Assembly: GCF_004353905.1 (NCBI RefSeq)
Contig: NZ_SMOD01000008.1
Coordinates: forward strand, 1 to 64,000
Direction of reading: 5' to 3'
From: Paraburkholderia guartelaensis
Lineage (GTDB): Bacteria; Pseudomonadota; Gammaproteobacteria; Burkholderiales; Burkholderiaceae
DNA: 64,000 bases
This document shows positions 8,380 to 16,850 of the stretch, one piece after another. The stretch's first letter is position 1. The number at the start of each line of letters is the position of its first letter. The translations under genes were made by a program, and so were the position numbers. The notes under the pieces were generated by a model, which was not told the origin of the DNA, did no database searches, and worked only from the letters and a program-made list of their open reading frames with translations.

Positions 8380-9282
8380 ATGCCACCATCCAGCGCAACA
8401 CGGACTACCGCGCTTGCGCTAAACAGCGTGGCCACCATACTGGCTTCGATGTTTTGCTTCGCCGTGGTGGATGCACTGGCGAAGACAGTCGCGCTGCAAT
8501 ATCCAGCAAATGAAGTCACGTTTTTCCGGATGCTCTTCGGTCTGGTGCCGGCAGTCGCAATGTGCTGCCGCGGGCGACTTTCAATAACTGAGCGACTGGC
8601 CAACATCGACATCAAAGGGCAGACTGCGCGTGCGCTGACGCTCCTCGGCGCGTCAGGACTATTCTTTGCCGGCTTGCCTTACGTCCCATTAGGAGAAGCG
8701 GTTGCACTCGCGTATTCGGAAACGCTAATCGTCATCCTGCTCGCACCTTTGATCTTGCGAGAGCGATTGACGCGAAGTGGAGTCGCCGCGGCGCTCGTCG
8801 GATTCTGCGGTGTGCTGCTTGTTGTGCGCCCGGGTGGCGGTCAGTCAAGCTGGCTCGGTCCAATGTTCCTTCTCCTGAGTGCCTTCTTCGGCGCGCTCTC
8901 CATCGTCCAGATCAAACGCATACGATCTACCGACGACTCGGCGACGACGGTTCTGTTCTTCACCCTGGTTGGGACGGTTATTACCGGCCTTACTGTTATG
9001 TTCAATTGGCGCACCCCATCCGTGGAGGCACTGTCGACCATGGCACTCCTTGGCGTATTCGCGACCGCAGGACAGATCTTGATGACGGTCGCTTTTCGCC
9101 AGGCGGACGTCGGGAAGCTCGCACCGTATAACTACACGAGCATAGTCTGGGCGGCGCTATTCGGTTATGTCATTTGGGGTGAGATGCTTCAGCCACTGTC
9201 CCTCGTGGGAATCGCACTTATCGTCGGCAGCGCCATTTCGGTCTCGGTTGGCCGGAAAGACAAGGAGGGGCCACTCGCCTGA
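8380..9282 (+). CDS. EamA/DMT family transporter
   Basis: A 300-residue inner-membrane protein with ten predicted hydrophobic segments in two EamA repeats. Examples are ILASMFCFAVVDALAKTVAL, ALTLLGASGLFFAGLPYVPL, ALVGFCGVLLVVRPGG and, in the second half, FATAGQILMTVAFRQADVGK followed by YTSIVWAALFGYVIWGE. Members export amino acids or other small metabolites. The start is uncertain: ATG 8380 is given, but an in-frame TTG at 8371 is possible and neither has a good ribosome binding site. The substrate is unknown; a LysR gene follows 78 nt downstream on the same strand. Confidence 0.88.
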   Translation: MPPSSATRTTALALNSVATILASMFCFAVVDALAKTVALQYPANEVTFFRMLFGLVPAVAMCCRGRLSITERLANIDIKGQTARALTLLGASGLFFAGLPYVPLGEAVALAYSETLIVILLAPLILRERLTRSGVAAALVGFCGVLLVVRPGGGQSSWLGPMFLLLSAFFGALSIVQIKRIRSTDDSATTVLFFTLVGTVITGLTVMFNWRTPSVEALSTMALLGVFATAGQILMTVAFRQADVGKLAPYNYTSIVWAALFGYVIWGEMLQPLSLVGIALIVGSAISVSVGRKDKEGPLA

Positions 9283-9332
9283 CGAGACATCCGCCGGCGT
9301 TTGGCCAGGAGGTATGACGTACGGTAGAAGAG

Positions 9333-9375
9333 GTGCATACTGCATTTTTCCAGTTTGAAGATGCACGGTATGCAC
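9333..9375. promoter_or_regulatory. Interrupted inverted repeat spanning the LysR start codon
   Basis: GTGCATAC (9333-9340) followed by TGCAT is mirrored by ATGCA (9361-9365) and GTATGCAC (9368-9375). The dyad flanks and overlaps the translation start at 9361. It could be an autoregulatory LysR site or an mRNA hairpin hiding the start; both readings are inference. Confidence 0.35.
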
Positions 9376-10326
9376 GCCGCTCTAAGACGCCTCGATTTGA
9401 ACCTCCTGCTCGTGTTCGACGCGCTTTATCGCCACCGCAGCGTGGCGGCAGCGGCCGACGAACTCGCGCTGAGCGCGTCTGCGTGCAGTCACGCGCTGTC
9501 GCGCCTGCGGGGCACCCTGGGCGACGATCTTTTTGTGCGCTATGGCAGTGCGATGCAGCCCACGGCGCTCGCCGACCAGATGTCGCAGGCCGTCGCCGAC
9601 GCGCTTCGCCTTCTCTCGGACAATCTGGGCGCGGCGGGTCCGTTCGTCCCGACGACGAGCACGCAAACCTTCACACTCGCGGCCACGGACTTCACCGCGT
9701 TCGCGCTGTTGCCGGGTTTCATGGCGCGGCTACAGGCGCTTGCGCCTGACTTGCGGGTGAACGTCGTGTACTCCAGTCACCGCGATTCGCTGGAAGATCT
9801 CGCGGCCGGGCGGGCGCATTTCGCGCTCAGTTTCGCCGATGCGGATAGCACGTCGTGCGAAGGCGTGGAGTCACTGGACTGTTTCACCGATGAGTACGTC
9901 GTTGCGGCGCGAAAGCCTCATCCGCGTATTTCGGATTCGCTTTCCATCGAGCAGTATCTGCATGAGAAGCACGTGGCCGTGCTGCCGTGGACGAGTTCGG
10001 GCAGTGTGATCGACGCGGCGCTGACGAAATGCGGATATCGTCGCCGCGTCGCGGTCCAGTTGCCGAGTCTGATGGCCGCGCCGTTCATCGTGGCCAACAC
10101 GGAGCTTCTGCTCACGCTGCCGCGACGAGCCGCCGAACAGCTGAGCAAGGCCACGCCCCTCGCTATATTCCCGACACCCTTCGAGAGTCCCGGTTACACC
10201 CTCAGGGTGTACTTCCACGTTCGGCATGCCGGTGTCGCTGCTCATGCATGGATGCGTGAACAGTTGATTCGAGCGTTCGATGAGGGGCACGACGCGAAGC
10301 CGCCTTCGAAGCCTGGCAAAAAATGA
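9361..10326 (+). CDS. LysR family transcriptional regulator
   Basis: A 321-residue LysR protein of the NodD/LinR-like group. The N-terminus MHGMHAALRRLDLNLLLVFD leads into the HTH with RHRSVAAAADELALSASACSHALSRLR. The effector domain starts near residue 95 (TFTLAATDFTAFALLPGFM). TTG 9355 and ATG 9370 are alternative starts. It follows the DMT transporter on the same strand, and an inverted repeat overlaps its start. Regulation of the upstream transporter is possible but the arrangement is not the usual divergent one. Confidence 0.9.
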   Translation: MHGMHAALRRLDLNLLLVFDALYRHRSVAAAADELALSASACSHALSRLRGTLGDDLFVRYGSAMQPTALADQMSQAVADALRLLSDNLGAAGPFVPTTSTQTFTLAATDFTAFALLPGFMARLQALAPDLRVNVVYSSHRDSLEDLAAGRAHFALSFADADSTSCEGVESLDCFTDEYVVAARKPHPRISDSLSIEQYLHEKHVAVLPWTSSGSVIDAALTKCGYRRRVAVQLPSLMAAPFIVANTELLLTLPRRAAEQLSKATPLAIFPTPFESPGYTLRVYFHVRHAGVAAHAWMREQLIRAFDEGHDAKPPSKPGKK

Positions 10327-10424
10327 ACTGCATATCGTGCAGCCTGCGCTGAAGACTATTCAGCGCATGGATTCGTCCCGGCTCTTATGATCCGAGGTTG
10401 ATATTTTGCTGATCGACGCCTTCC

Positions 10425-10919
10425 ATGACCCACGACATCCACTTTCGCGCGGCCTCGCCGGCCGACGCTGACCGCTGCTACGAAATCGAGATCTCCGCCT
10501 ATGAGGGCGACGAAGCGGCAACGCACGAGAAAATAGCCACGCGTATCGCGCAGTACCCGGAAGGTTTCCTCGTCATGGAACGGGGCGACCGGGTAATCGG
10601 ATTCATCAACTCGGGGTGCGCCTACGATGTCGTGATGTCGGACGAAGCGTTCAAGGAACTCGTCGGGCACGACGCGGCGGCGCCGAACGTCGTCATCATG
10701 TCCGTCGTCGTAGACCCCGCCGAGCAGGGCAAAGGCTACTCGACGCTTCTAATGGAGACCTTCGTTGGCCGCATGCGGGCGATGGGCAAAGCCACCATCC
10801 ACCTGATGTGCAAGGACCGGCACGTCGAGCTGTACCGGAAGTTTGGCTACGAGTACGTGAGGCCGTCCGAATCCGATCACGGTGGCATGGCGTGGCACGA
10901 GATGATCCTCGTGCTCTGA
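10425..10919 (+). CDS. GNAT family N-acetyltransferase
   Basis: A 164-residue acetyltransferase. The acetyl-CoA binding motif A is at VVVDPAEQGKGYSTLLM (about 94-110, Q101-x-x-G104-x-S106). Motif B is at ELYRKFGYEYV near 140. The N-terminal FRAASPADADRCYEIE region resembles arylalkylamine-type acetyltransferases. The last small residue of motif A is Ser instead of Gly/Ala. The acceptor amine cannot be predicted. It is convergent with the MFS gene, with a single base between the two stop codons, so no terminator fits between them. Confidence 0.9.
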   Translation: MTHDIHFRAASPADADRCYEIEISAYEGDEAATHEKIATRIAQYPEGFLVMERGDRVIGFINSGCAYDVVMSDEAFKELVGHDAAAPNVVIMSVVVDPAEQGKGYSTLLMETFVGRMRAMGKATIHLMCKDRHVELYRKFGYEYVRPSESDHGGMAWHEMILVL

Positions 10920-10920
10920 T

Positions 10921-12267
10921 TCAGCCATTCTGCTCGGACACCTCACCGGTATCGACGGACTCCGGTGCCGCGCCCGTTTCTGCAGGCGGCAGTGGTCCGG
11001 CCGCGTCGTCGCCGAGCAAGGGGCGCTCGGGGTGCACGAAGAGCCATAGCAGCGCACCGCAGGCGGCGGCCGCGCCGATCACGATCATGCCGCTTCCCCA
11101 GCTATGCGTGACCTTGACGACCAACGCCAGCGTCATGGGGCCCGCGACATTCGAGAGGGCCCCCCACACGTTCGTCCAGCCCGACATGACGCCGGCAAAC
11201 GCGCGCCCGAGGTCCTGCGTGGCAGACCAGACGACGACTTGCACGAATCCCACCGCGGCGAAGGACAGGCACAGCAAGCCGATGACCACCGCAATCGAAT
11301 CTGCTCGTGAGGCCGCCGCCAATGCGAGCGCGCTCACGACAAATCCGGTCATGGCAACGGGCGTGCGCGCCCGGTAGACCGAGCCGGTCTTGCGAAGCAG
11401 CCAGTCGCTGAACGCACCCGCGACGAATACCGCTACAAACACGGCAACCCAGGGCAACGATGCGTACACACCCATCGCCTTGAGCGAGAGCCCGCGCGCA
11501 CGCATGAGGTAGGTTGGCAGCCACGTCGTATAGAAGCTCTGGATCAGCACGAGCAGGAAGTACTGGACACCGAAGACCCAGAAGCGCCACTGCTTCAGAC
11601 AGCGCCTGAGCGCACCCCTGGCTGCCACGCGCTCGGGTGGCTGGCCGGCGGCGATGTACTCGACCTCTGCCTTTGTGATGAGCGGATGTGCCGCCGGCGT
11701 GTCGCGGTAGCCAAACCACCAGATCGCGCCGAGCAGCAAGCCCAGTGCGCCGAATCCGAAGAAAACGGCATGCCAGCCGAACCGCGCGATGGTCCACGCC
11801 GTAAGCGGCGCCGAAACGATCGGGCCAAGATAGAGCCCTGCCAGCAGCAGCGCGTTGCCTTTCGCGCGCTCGCTGGCCGGAACCCAGCGTTTGAGTGCGA
11901 CGACGCTGCTCGACCAGTCCGCCGACTGCGCCCCGCCCAGCACGAGCCGGCACCCGAAGAGCCAGGCGAACGAGGTGCCCAAGGGGGTGGCGAGCATCAT
12001 GAGCGACCAGAGCGTACTCGTGCCGAACAGCACCTTGCGCGACCCGAAGCGTTCGGCAGCGCGGCCGGCCGGTATCTGCCCGATTGCATAGGCCCAGAAG
12101 TAGATCGTGAGGATCATCGACATCTCGACGATCGACAGGCCCAGCTCGTTCTGGATCGTCGGGGCCGCGACAGCCATGGCCGTGCGGTCGAGCGTCATCA
12201 CGAACGTCAGTGGCGCAACGAGCAATGCCACGATCTTCCAGCGGAGATGGTTCACGGTGTGCAACAT
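10921..12267 (-). CDS. MFS transporter, anion:cation symporter type
   Basis: A 448-residue permease with twelve predicted TM segments. The family loop 2-3 motif is GRAAERFGSRKVLFG, and FAYAIGQIP-like text precedes it as FWAYAIGQIPAGR. Its overall look is that of the ACS group (glucarate, galactonate, phthalate-type carboxylate uptake). I placed the start at MLHTVNHLRWK (12267), which clears the stop of the upstream HxlR gene by 22 nt; a longer form to 12330 would overlap it. The two genes are an operon, so expression is probably controlled by the HxlR regulator. The substrate is unknown. Confidence 0.88.
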   Translation of the reverse strand: MLHTVNHLRWKIVALLVAPLTFVMTLDRTAMAVAAPTIQNELGLSIVEMSMILTIYFWAYAIGQIPAGRAAERFGSRKVLFGTSTLWSLMMLATPLGTSFAWLFGCRLVLGGAQSADWSSSVVALKRWVPASERAKGNALLLAGLYLGPIVSAPLTAWTIARFGWHAVFFGFGALGLLLGAIWWFGYRDTPAAHPLITKAEVEYIAAGQPPERVAARGALRRCLKQWRFWVFGVQYFLLVLIQSFYTTWLPTYLMRARGLSLKAMGVYASLPWVAVFVAVFVAGAFSDWLLRKTGSVYRARTPVAMTGFVVSALALAAASRADSIAVVIGLLCLSFAAVGFVQVVVWSATQDLGRAFAGVMSGWTNVWGALSNVAGPMTLALVVKVTHSWGSGMIVIGAAAACGALLWLFVHPERPLLGDDAAGPLPPAETGAAPESVDTGEVSEQNG

Positions 12268-12289
12268 CCCTTGTATGAAAAACCGCGAA

Positions 12290-12658
12290 TTACGCCTCGC
12301 GGTCGGCGTGATCGGGATCGGCGGCTTCAAACCCTTGCGGATCGCGCTCGGCCCACTGATGCGCCCACGCCAGCAGCGGCTGCAATGCGGCCAGGAGCTT
12401 CCTGCCTTCGGCTGTCATTCGATAACCGCCATCGCCGTGCTCGACCAGACCGGACGCCCGCAATTCCGCGAGCCGCGTATTGAGCAGGCGGGCATTGGTG
12501 TCGCACGCTTCCTGGAGCGCGCGAAACGTCATCGCGTCACCGCGAAGTTCCCACAGTATCCGCAGTGCGGTACGCCGTCCGAGCAGGTCCAGCACGACCA
12601 TGATCGGCCGTCCGGTTGTCGAGCCGCGAACGGGTTGTCCTGGTCGTGGAATTTTCAT
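12290..12658 (-). CDS. HxlR family winged-helix regulator
   Basis: A 122-residue protein with the HxlR signature. Residues 18-50 read RPIMVVLDLLGRRTALRILW and continue ELRGDAMTFRALQEAC. The recognition helix segment is DTNARLLNTRLAELRASGLV and the wing GDGGYRMTAEGRKLL. The common Trp of the LLGRRWALRIL motif is Thr here, and no redox cysteine sits near the N-terminus. It precedes the MFS gene by 22 nt and probably regulates it. The short region 12659-12732 upstream contains the promoter. Confidence 0.9.
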   Translation of the reverse strand: MKIPRPGQPVRGSTTGRPIMVVLDLLGRRTALRILWELRGDAMTFRALQEACDTNARLLNTRLAELRASGLVEHGDGGYRMTAEGRKLLAALQPLLAWAHQWAERDPQGFEAADPDHADREA

Positions 12659-12732
12659 GCTTTACTTTTTAAAGCATCGAATCCAGGCTGTCAACCAGTG
12701 AGTGCGGGAACATGCGATGCGCCAGCCCGGCG

Positions 12733-13632
12733 CTACGCATGATGTGAAAAGCGATGTCCGAGTTCGCGCAACCACGCGAGAAAGGTGTTGATAGCAGGAT
12801 CGTCGAGACGTGCTTCGCGGACATAGCTGCAGTAGCGCCATGCCGGCAAGGCGGGGCCGTCGAACGGAAACACGAGACGGCCCTCTTTGACGTCGAGCGC
12901 GACAAGCGCAGTAGGACCCATTGCAATGCCCAGCCCATCAATGGCGGCTTGCAGGGTCAAATAGAAGTGATCCAGTTGCTGCGAATGGCGAGCGGCGAGC
13001 CCAGGGTTGCCGCTCGCCGCAAGCCATTCCGCCCAGAGGCCGGGATAGGTCGCCGTGTGAAGCAGGGTGTGGTGCGCCAGGTCTGAAACGCTGTGTATCG
13101 GATGAGTTTCCAGCACCTTGGGTGAGCACACCGGCAACCGGACTTCCGACAAGAACTCCTTGACCGCATATCCTGCCGACTTCTGCTCGCTGCCGCGAAT
13201 CGCCACATCGCATTCGTCGCCGAGTTTTTCGATTGGCTCGTCCGAAGTCGTCAGCCGGACTTCCACCGCCGGATTGGTCAGCTGGAAGCCTGAGAGCTGC
13301 GGCAATAGCCAGCGCAACGCGAACGTCGTCGGCGCGTTGACCCTCACGATCTGCGCGCGCGTGGCGCGAAGCTGTTCACTGGTCGCCAGCGCGATGCGAT
13401 CCAGCGCCGCCGATACCTCGGCCAGGTAGGCGCGCCCCGACGCGGTCAATACGACCCTCCGACCACGGCGCTCGAACAGGTCGAGTCCAAGCCAGTCCTC
13501 CAGTTGCCGAACTTGTCGGCTAACGGCCCCGTGCGTGACGCAAAGCTCCTCGGCCGCCATTGAAAAGCTCTCCGCGCGGGCGGCGGCTTCGAATACGCGC
13601 AGCGCGTTCAACGGTGGCAGACGACGCGACAT
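12733..13632 (-). CDS. LysR family regulator, GcvA-like
   Basis: A 299-residue LysR protein with the GcvA-type N-terminus MSRRLPPLNALRVFEAAAR and HTH SFSMAAEELCVTHGAVSRQVRQLEDWLG. Its effector domain includes GLGIAMGPTALVALDVKEGRLVFPF, also typical of the GcvA group. It is divergent from the adenylosuccinate synthetase gene, with 143 nt between the two starts (13633-13775). By the usual LysR arrangement it should control that gene. The effector is unknown; a purine or glycine-related metabolite would be a reasonable guess. Confidence 0.92.
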   Translation of the reverse strand: MSRRLPPLNALRVFEAAARAESFSMAAEELCVTHGAVSRQVRQLEDWLGLDLFERRGRRVVLTASGRAYLAEVSAALDRIALATSEQLRATRAQIVRVNAPTTFALRWLLPQLSGFQLTNPAVEVRLTTSDEPIEKLGDECDVAIRGSEQKSAGYAVKEFLSEVRLPVCSPKVLETHPIHSVSDLAHHTLLHTATYPGLWAEWLAASGNPGLAARHSQQLDHFYLTLQAAIDGLGIAMGPTALVALDVKEGRLVFPFDGPALPAWRYCSYVREARLDDPAINTFLAWLRELGHRFSHHA

Positions 13633-13775
13633 GAACTCAATCCTATGTGACTTTTCCTGACAAGTTCAGTGAGTTTACATCGCTTTTCGTAGCGCGAGCA
13701 TAGCCCTATATTGAGCCCCTTTGCAGCAGTTCCGGTTCTGGATCTGTTCGATTAACTCACCAGGGAATATCTCGC

Positions 13776-15059
13776 ATGTCGAATGTCGTCGTGGTCGGCG
13801 CGCAGTGGGGCGATGAGGGAAAGGGCCGGATCGTGGATTGGCTCGCGGAGAAGGCGGATATCGTCGTCCGTTACAACGGTGGGCACAACGCCGGGCACAC
13901 GCTGGTGGTGGACGGCCGAATCTACAAACTGGCGCTGCTGCCGAGCGGCGTCGTGCGCGGGAAGCTCGGCCTGATCGGCAATGGCGTCGCGCTCGATCCC
14001 GAGGCGCTGCTCGCGGAGATCGACCGTATGGCGGCGATGGGCATCCGCGTCACGCCGGAGGTGCTGCAGATCGCCGAGACGGCTACGCTGGTCCTGCCGG
14101 TGCATCGCGCGATCGACGCTGCCCAGGAACGGATGCGTGCGAAGCCGCTCGGCACCACCTTGCGCGGCATTGGTCCGGCTTACGAAGACAAGGTTGGGCG
14201 CCGCGGCCTGCGCGTGTGCGATCTGGCAGAACCGGAACTTCTGGCCCAGAAGCTCGACGCTTTGCTCGCGCACCATAACGCCTGGCTGCGCGGCTCGGGC
14301 CAGGAGCCATTCCCGCGCGAGCCGATGCTGAGTGGCCTGCTTGCCATGGCGCCGCGCATCCTGCCGTTCGTGGGCCGCGTCTGGGAACAGCTCGACCACG
14401 CCCATTCGTCGGGCAAGCGCGTGGTATTCGAAGGCTCGCAGGCGGTCATGCTCGACGTGGATTGGGGCAGCTACCCCTATGTGACGTCGTCGAGCACCAT
14501 TGCCGCCGGCGCGGCTAGCGGCGCTGGCATCGCGCCGTCCCAACTGGGGCGCGTGCTTGGCGTCAGCAAGGTCTATGCGACGCGCGTCGGCGAAGGTCCG
14601 TTCACGTCGGAACTGGACGGCACGCTCGGCGACGTGCTCCGCCAGCGCGGCGGCGAGTATGGGGTCAACACCGGCCGCCCGCGCCGCTGCGGCTGGCTGG
14701 ACACCGTGCAACTGCGTCAAAGCTGCAAAGTCGCGGGCATCAACCAGCTCGCGCTCACCAAGCTCGATGTGCTCGATGGCTTCGAGTCGGTGCAGCTCTG
14801 CGTGGGCTACATGCTCGATGGGGCGCGCATCGACTACATGCCATCCACGAACGCCGAGCAGCAGCGTCTGCAGCCGGTCCTCAAGCGCTTCGACGGTTGG
14901 GCCGGTTCGACCCGCGGCGTCCGCTCGTACGCCGATTTGCCACCGCAGGCAGCGGCGCTGATCGATGCGATTCAGAACGAAGTCGGCGTTCCCGCGGCGA
15001 TGGTCACCACCGGCCCTGAACGCGACGATGCGATTGTCCTGCAGTCCCCATTCGCGTAA
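13776..15059 (+). CDS. purA: Adenylosuccinate synthetase, divergent paralogue
   Basis: A 427-residue enzyme of normal PurA length, which makes adenylosuccinate from IMP, aspartate and GTP. The GTP/IMP motif is WGDEGKGRIVDWL with the catalytic base D13. GGHNAGHT holds the catalytic H41, LTKLDVLDGFE binds guanine, and TGRPRRCGW holds the IMP/aspartate arginines. The usually strict EGAQGTLLDIDHGTYP block reads EGSQAVMLDVDWGSYP here (219-234), with Gln kept but neighbouring Gly, Thr and His replaced. The usual Burkholderia purA neighbours (hflK/hflC, hisZ) are absent. It is therefore probably a second, possibly acquired copy with its own LysR. Confidence 0.9.
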   Translation: MSNVVVVGAQWGDEGKGRIVDWLAEKADIVVRYNGGHNAGHTLVVDGRIYKLALLPSGVVRGKLGLIGNGVALDPEALLAEIDRMAAMGIRVTPEVLQIAETATLVLPVHRAIDAAQERMRAKPLGTTLRGIGPAYEDKVGRRGLRVCDLAEPELLAQKLDALLAHHNAWLRGSGQEPFPREPMLSGLLAMAPRILPFVGRVWEQLDHAHSSGKRVVFEGSQAVMLDVDWGSYPYVTSSSTIAAGAASGAGIAPSQLGRVLGVSKVYATRVGEGPFTSELDGTLGDVLRQRGGEYGVNTGRPRRCGWLDTVQLRQSCKVAGINQLALTKLDVLDGFESVQLCVGYMLDGARIDYMPSTNAEQQRLQPVLKRFDGWAGSTRGVRSYADLPPQAAALIDAIQNEVGVPAAMVTTGPERDDAIVLQSPFA

Positions 15060-15074
15060 TGCTCGAATGTCGGC

Positions 15075-15485
15075 CTAACCTTCGCTGTCCATCCTTGAAC
15101 GGATCTCGGCAGCCGAGAGGTCGCGCTGATGAGTGGCGATCTGCCAGGTGTTGCCCCACGGGTCTCTGACCATCGCGCGCCGGTCGCCGTATGGCAGGTC
15201 GGCCGGAACCTCGAGCGAGACCGCATTTGCCGCAATCGCTCGCTGGTAGGTCGAATCGGTGTCCTGAACGTAGACGTACAGAAATGCCGGCATCGGATCG
15301 CGAAGACCGTCCGAGCCGCTAACCATCACGACGGAATCGCCGATCCTGATTTCGGCTGGCAACCCATGGCGGAATGCGCCCTGTGCCTGAAACACCGTCT
15401 TGATGAAGGCGATCAGATTCTCCGCGTCCCGTACGACGATTCGGGGCGTGACGGTATGCCATCCATCGGGCTGAAAATTGGCCAT
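15075..15485 (-). CDS. VOC family (glyoxalase/bleomycin resistance-like, PhnB type) protein
   Basis: A 136-residue protein with one paired beta-alpha-beta module. It starts MANFQPDGWHTVTPRIVVRDAENLIAF and contains AEIRIGDSVVMVSGS, LYVYVQDTDSTYQRAI and a C-terminal YGDRRAMVRDPWGNTWQIATH. The PhnB-like subgroup is usually assigned only a general metal-fold function; its reaction is unknown. It is convergent with purA, whose stop is 15 nt away. GAGG lies upstream of ATG 15485. Confidence 0.88.
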   Translation of the reverse strand: MANFQPDGWHTVTPRIVVRDAENLIAFIKTVFQAQGAFRHGLPAEIRIGDSVVMVSGSDGLRDPMPAFLYVYVQDTDSTYQRAIAANAVSLEVPADLPYGDRRAMVRDPWGNTWQIATHQRDLSAAEIRSRMDSEG

Positions 15486-15543
15486 GTCGGGCAGCCTCGC
15501 AAGAGATACGCACGGGCATTGTCCACCGGGTGCCCGGTCGGCG

Positions 15544-15759
15544 CTAGCCGCGTTTGCGCAGCGGCTCGAGCAAGCCCTTCAGCCCGTTATGGTCCAGCTC
15601 CTGCATCAGCGCGAGCAGCCGGCCGATTTCGCCCGGCGGGAACCCTTCGCGGGCGAACCAGTTGAGGTAATGCCCCGGCAGGTCGGCGATGAGCCGGCCC
15701 TTGTATTTGCCGAAGGGCATGGCGAGGGTGACGAGGCGTTCGAGGTCTTGGGCTTGCAT
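15544..15759 (-). CDS. DUF3820 family small protein
   Basis: A 71-residue protein with the family core TLAMPFGKYKGRLIADLPGHYLNWFAREGFPPGEIGRLLALMQEL, a short mixed alpha/beta domain. DUF3820 members are widespread in proteobacteria and were annotated as quorum-sensing-regulated virulence factors, but the biochemical role is unknown. It is full length for the family. No strong ribosome binding site is visible. It stands between the VOC gene and a LysR gene, all on the minus strand. Confidence 0.88.
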   Translation of the reverse strand: MQAQDLERLVTLAMPFGKYKGRLIADLPGHYLNWFAREGFPPGEIGRLLALMQELDHNGLKGLLEPLRKRG

Positions 15760-15798
15760 GGGGGCTATTGTGCACGGCTCGGTGTTTCCGTGCGAATG

Positions 15799-16731
15799 CT
15801 ACCCCGCGCGAAGCTCGGAGGGATCGAGAAAAAAGTTTCGGTTGCCGGCCATGCGCTCAACCATGAAGTCGATGAATGTCTTCACGCGCAGAGACTGTTC
15901 GGTTCGATGCTTGTAGTAAATATAGATCGTGCCGTACTCAGTGACGTGCTGTGTCAATAGCGGAATGAGCCGTCCGCTGCGGATATGCGTCGTGGCATTG
16001 AAGCTGCCCAACTGCCCGATGCCGAGACCCGAAAGCACCGCCTGCGTTTCCAGTTCCGTGTCGTTCACGCAGATGGCGGCGGCCACGTCGCGATAGACGA
16101 TCTCGTCGCCGACACGAAACTGCCACTGCGCAAGCTTGCCCGTATTGGCGCGCCGGTACCCCGTGCAGCGATGCTGAGCGAGTTCTTCGATGGTCTGCGG
16201 CGCGCCGTTGCGCTCGATATATTCCGGCGATGCACACACGATCAGCTGAATCGGCACCAGCCGTCGCGCGATCGAGCCGCCCGAAGGCGGCGGCCCGCCG
16301 CGAAATCCCACATCGGCGCGGTCGGTCACGAGATCCGTGAACTGATCGTCGAATTGCACTTCGAGCTGCACGTTCTGATAGAGCTTCTGGAATTCCTCGA
16401 AGTACCGCCACAGGACCGGGAGCCCGAAGGCGCGCGGCGCACTCACGCGCAGCACGCCGGCCACGTCTTCTCTCGAGCGCCGGGCCTCGTCGAGCGCGGA
16501 CGACAGAATGGCAAGCGCCGGCTCCACGCTCTCGAGAAGCCGTTGGCCTTCTTCTGTGAGGCTCAGCTTGCGGGTGGTTCGGTGAAAGAGCCGCACACCC
16601 AGTTCCTTCTCCAGTTGCATCACCGCATGGCTCGCGGCCTGCGGCGAGATGCCTTGATCGACTGCCGCGCCACGCAGGCTGCCGAGCGCCGCGGCACGGA
16701 CGAACGTGGTGATCGCACGAATCTCGTTCAT
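15799..16731 (-). CDS. LysR family transcriptional regulator
   Basis: A 310-residue LysR protein. The HTH covers IRAITTFVRAAALGSLRGAAVDQGISPQAASHAVMQLEKELG. The effector domain begins near GVLRVSAPRAFGLPVLWRYFEEF. It resembles the DmlR/YafC-like subgroup. It is divergent from the SDR gene at 16851, with 119 nt between. That spacer is AT-richer than its surroundings and fits a shared LysR-controlled promoter. Confidence 0.92.
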   Translation of the reverse strand: MNEIRAITTFVRAAALGSLRGAAVDQGISPQAASHAVMQLEKELGVRLFHRTTRKLSLTEEGQRLLESVEPALAILSSALDEARRSREDVAGVLRVSAPRAFGLPVLWRYFEEFQKLYQNVQLEVQFDDQFTDLVTDRADVGFRGGPPPSGGSIARRLVPIQLIVCASPEYIERNGAPQTIEELAQHRCTGYRRANTGKLAQWQFRVGDEIVYRDVAAAICVNDTELETQAVLSGLGIGQLGSFNATTHIRSGRLIPLLTQHVTEYGTIYIYYKHRTEQSLRVKTFIDFMVERMAGNRNFFLDPSELRAG

Positions 16732-16850
16732 TTCCGGAGCACCCCATTCGCAAATAAAAGTTGATTATCTCGCCAGTAATATACGGCTAGTTTATGTCAA
16801 TCGCCGCGCCTACCATGGCATCACCTCATCACACACGTAGGAGAGACATC

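Noticed and set aside
13776..15059. Possibility that the purA-like gene is a phage PurZ (2-aminoadenylosuccinate synthetase)
   Set aside because: The catalytic base D13 in WGDEGKG is kept, whereas PurZ has it changed, and no phage genes surround it.
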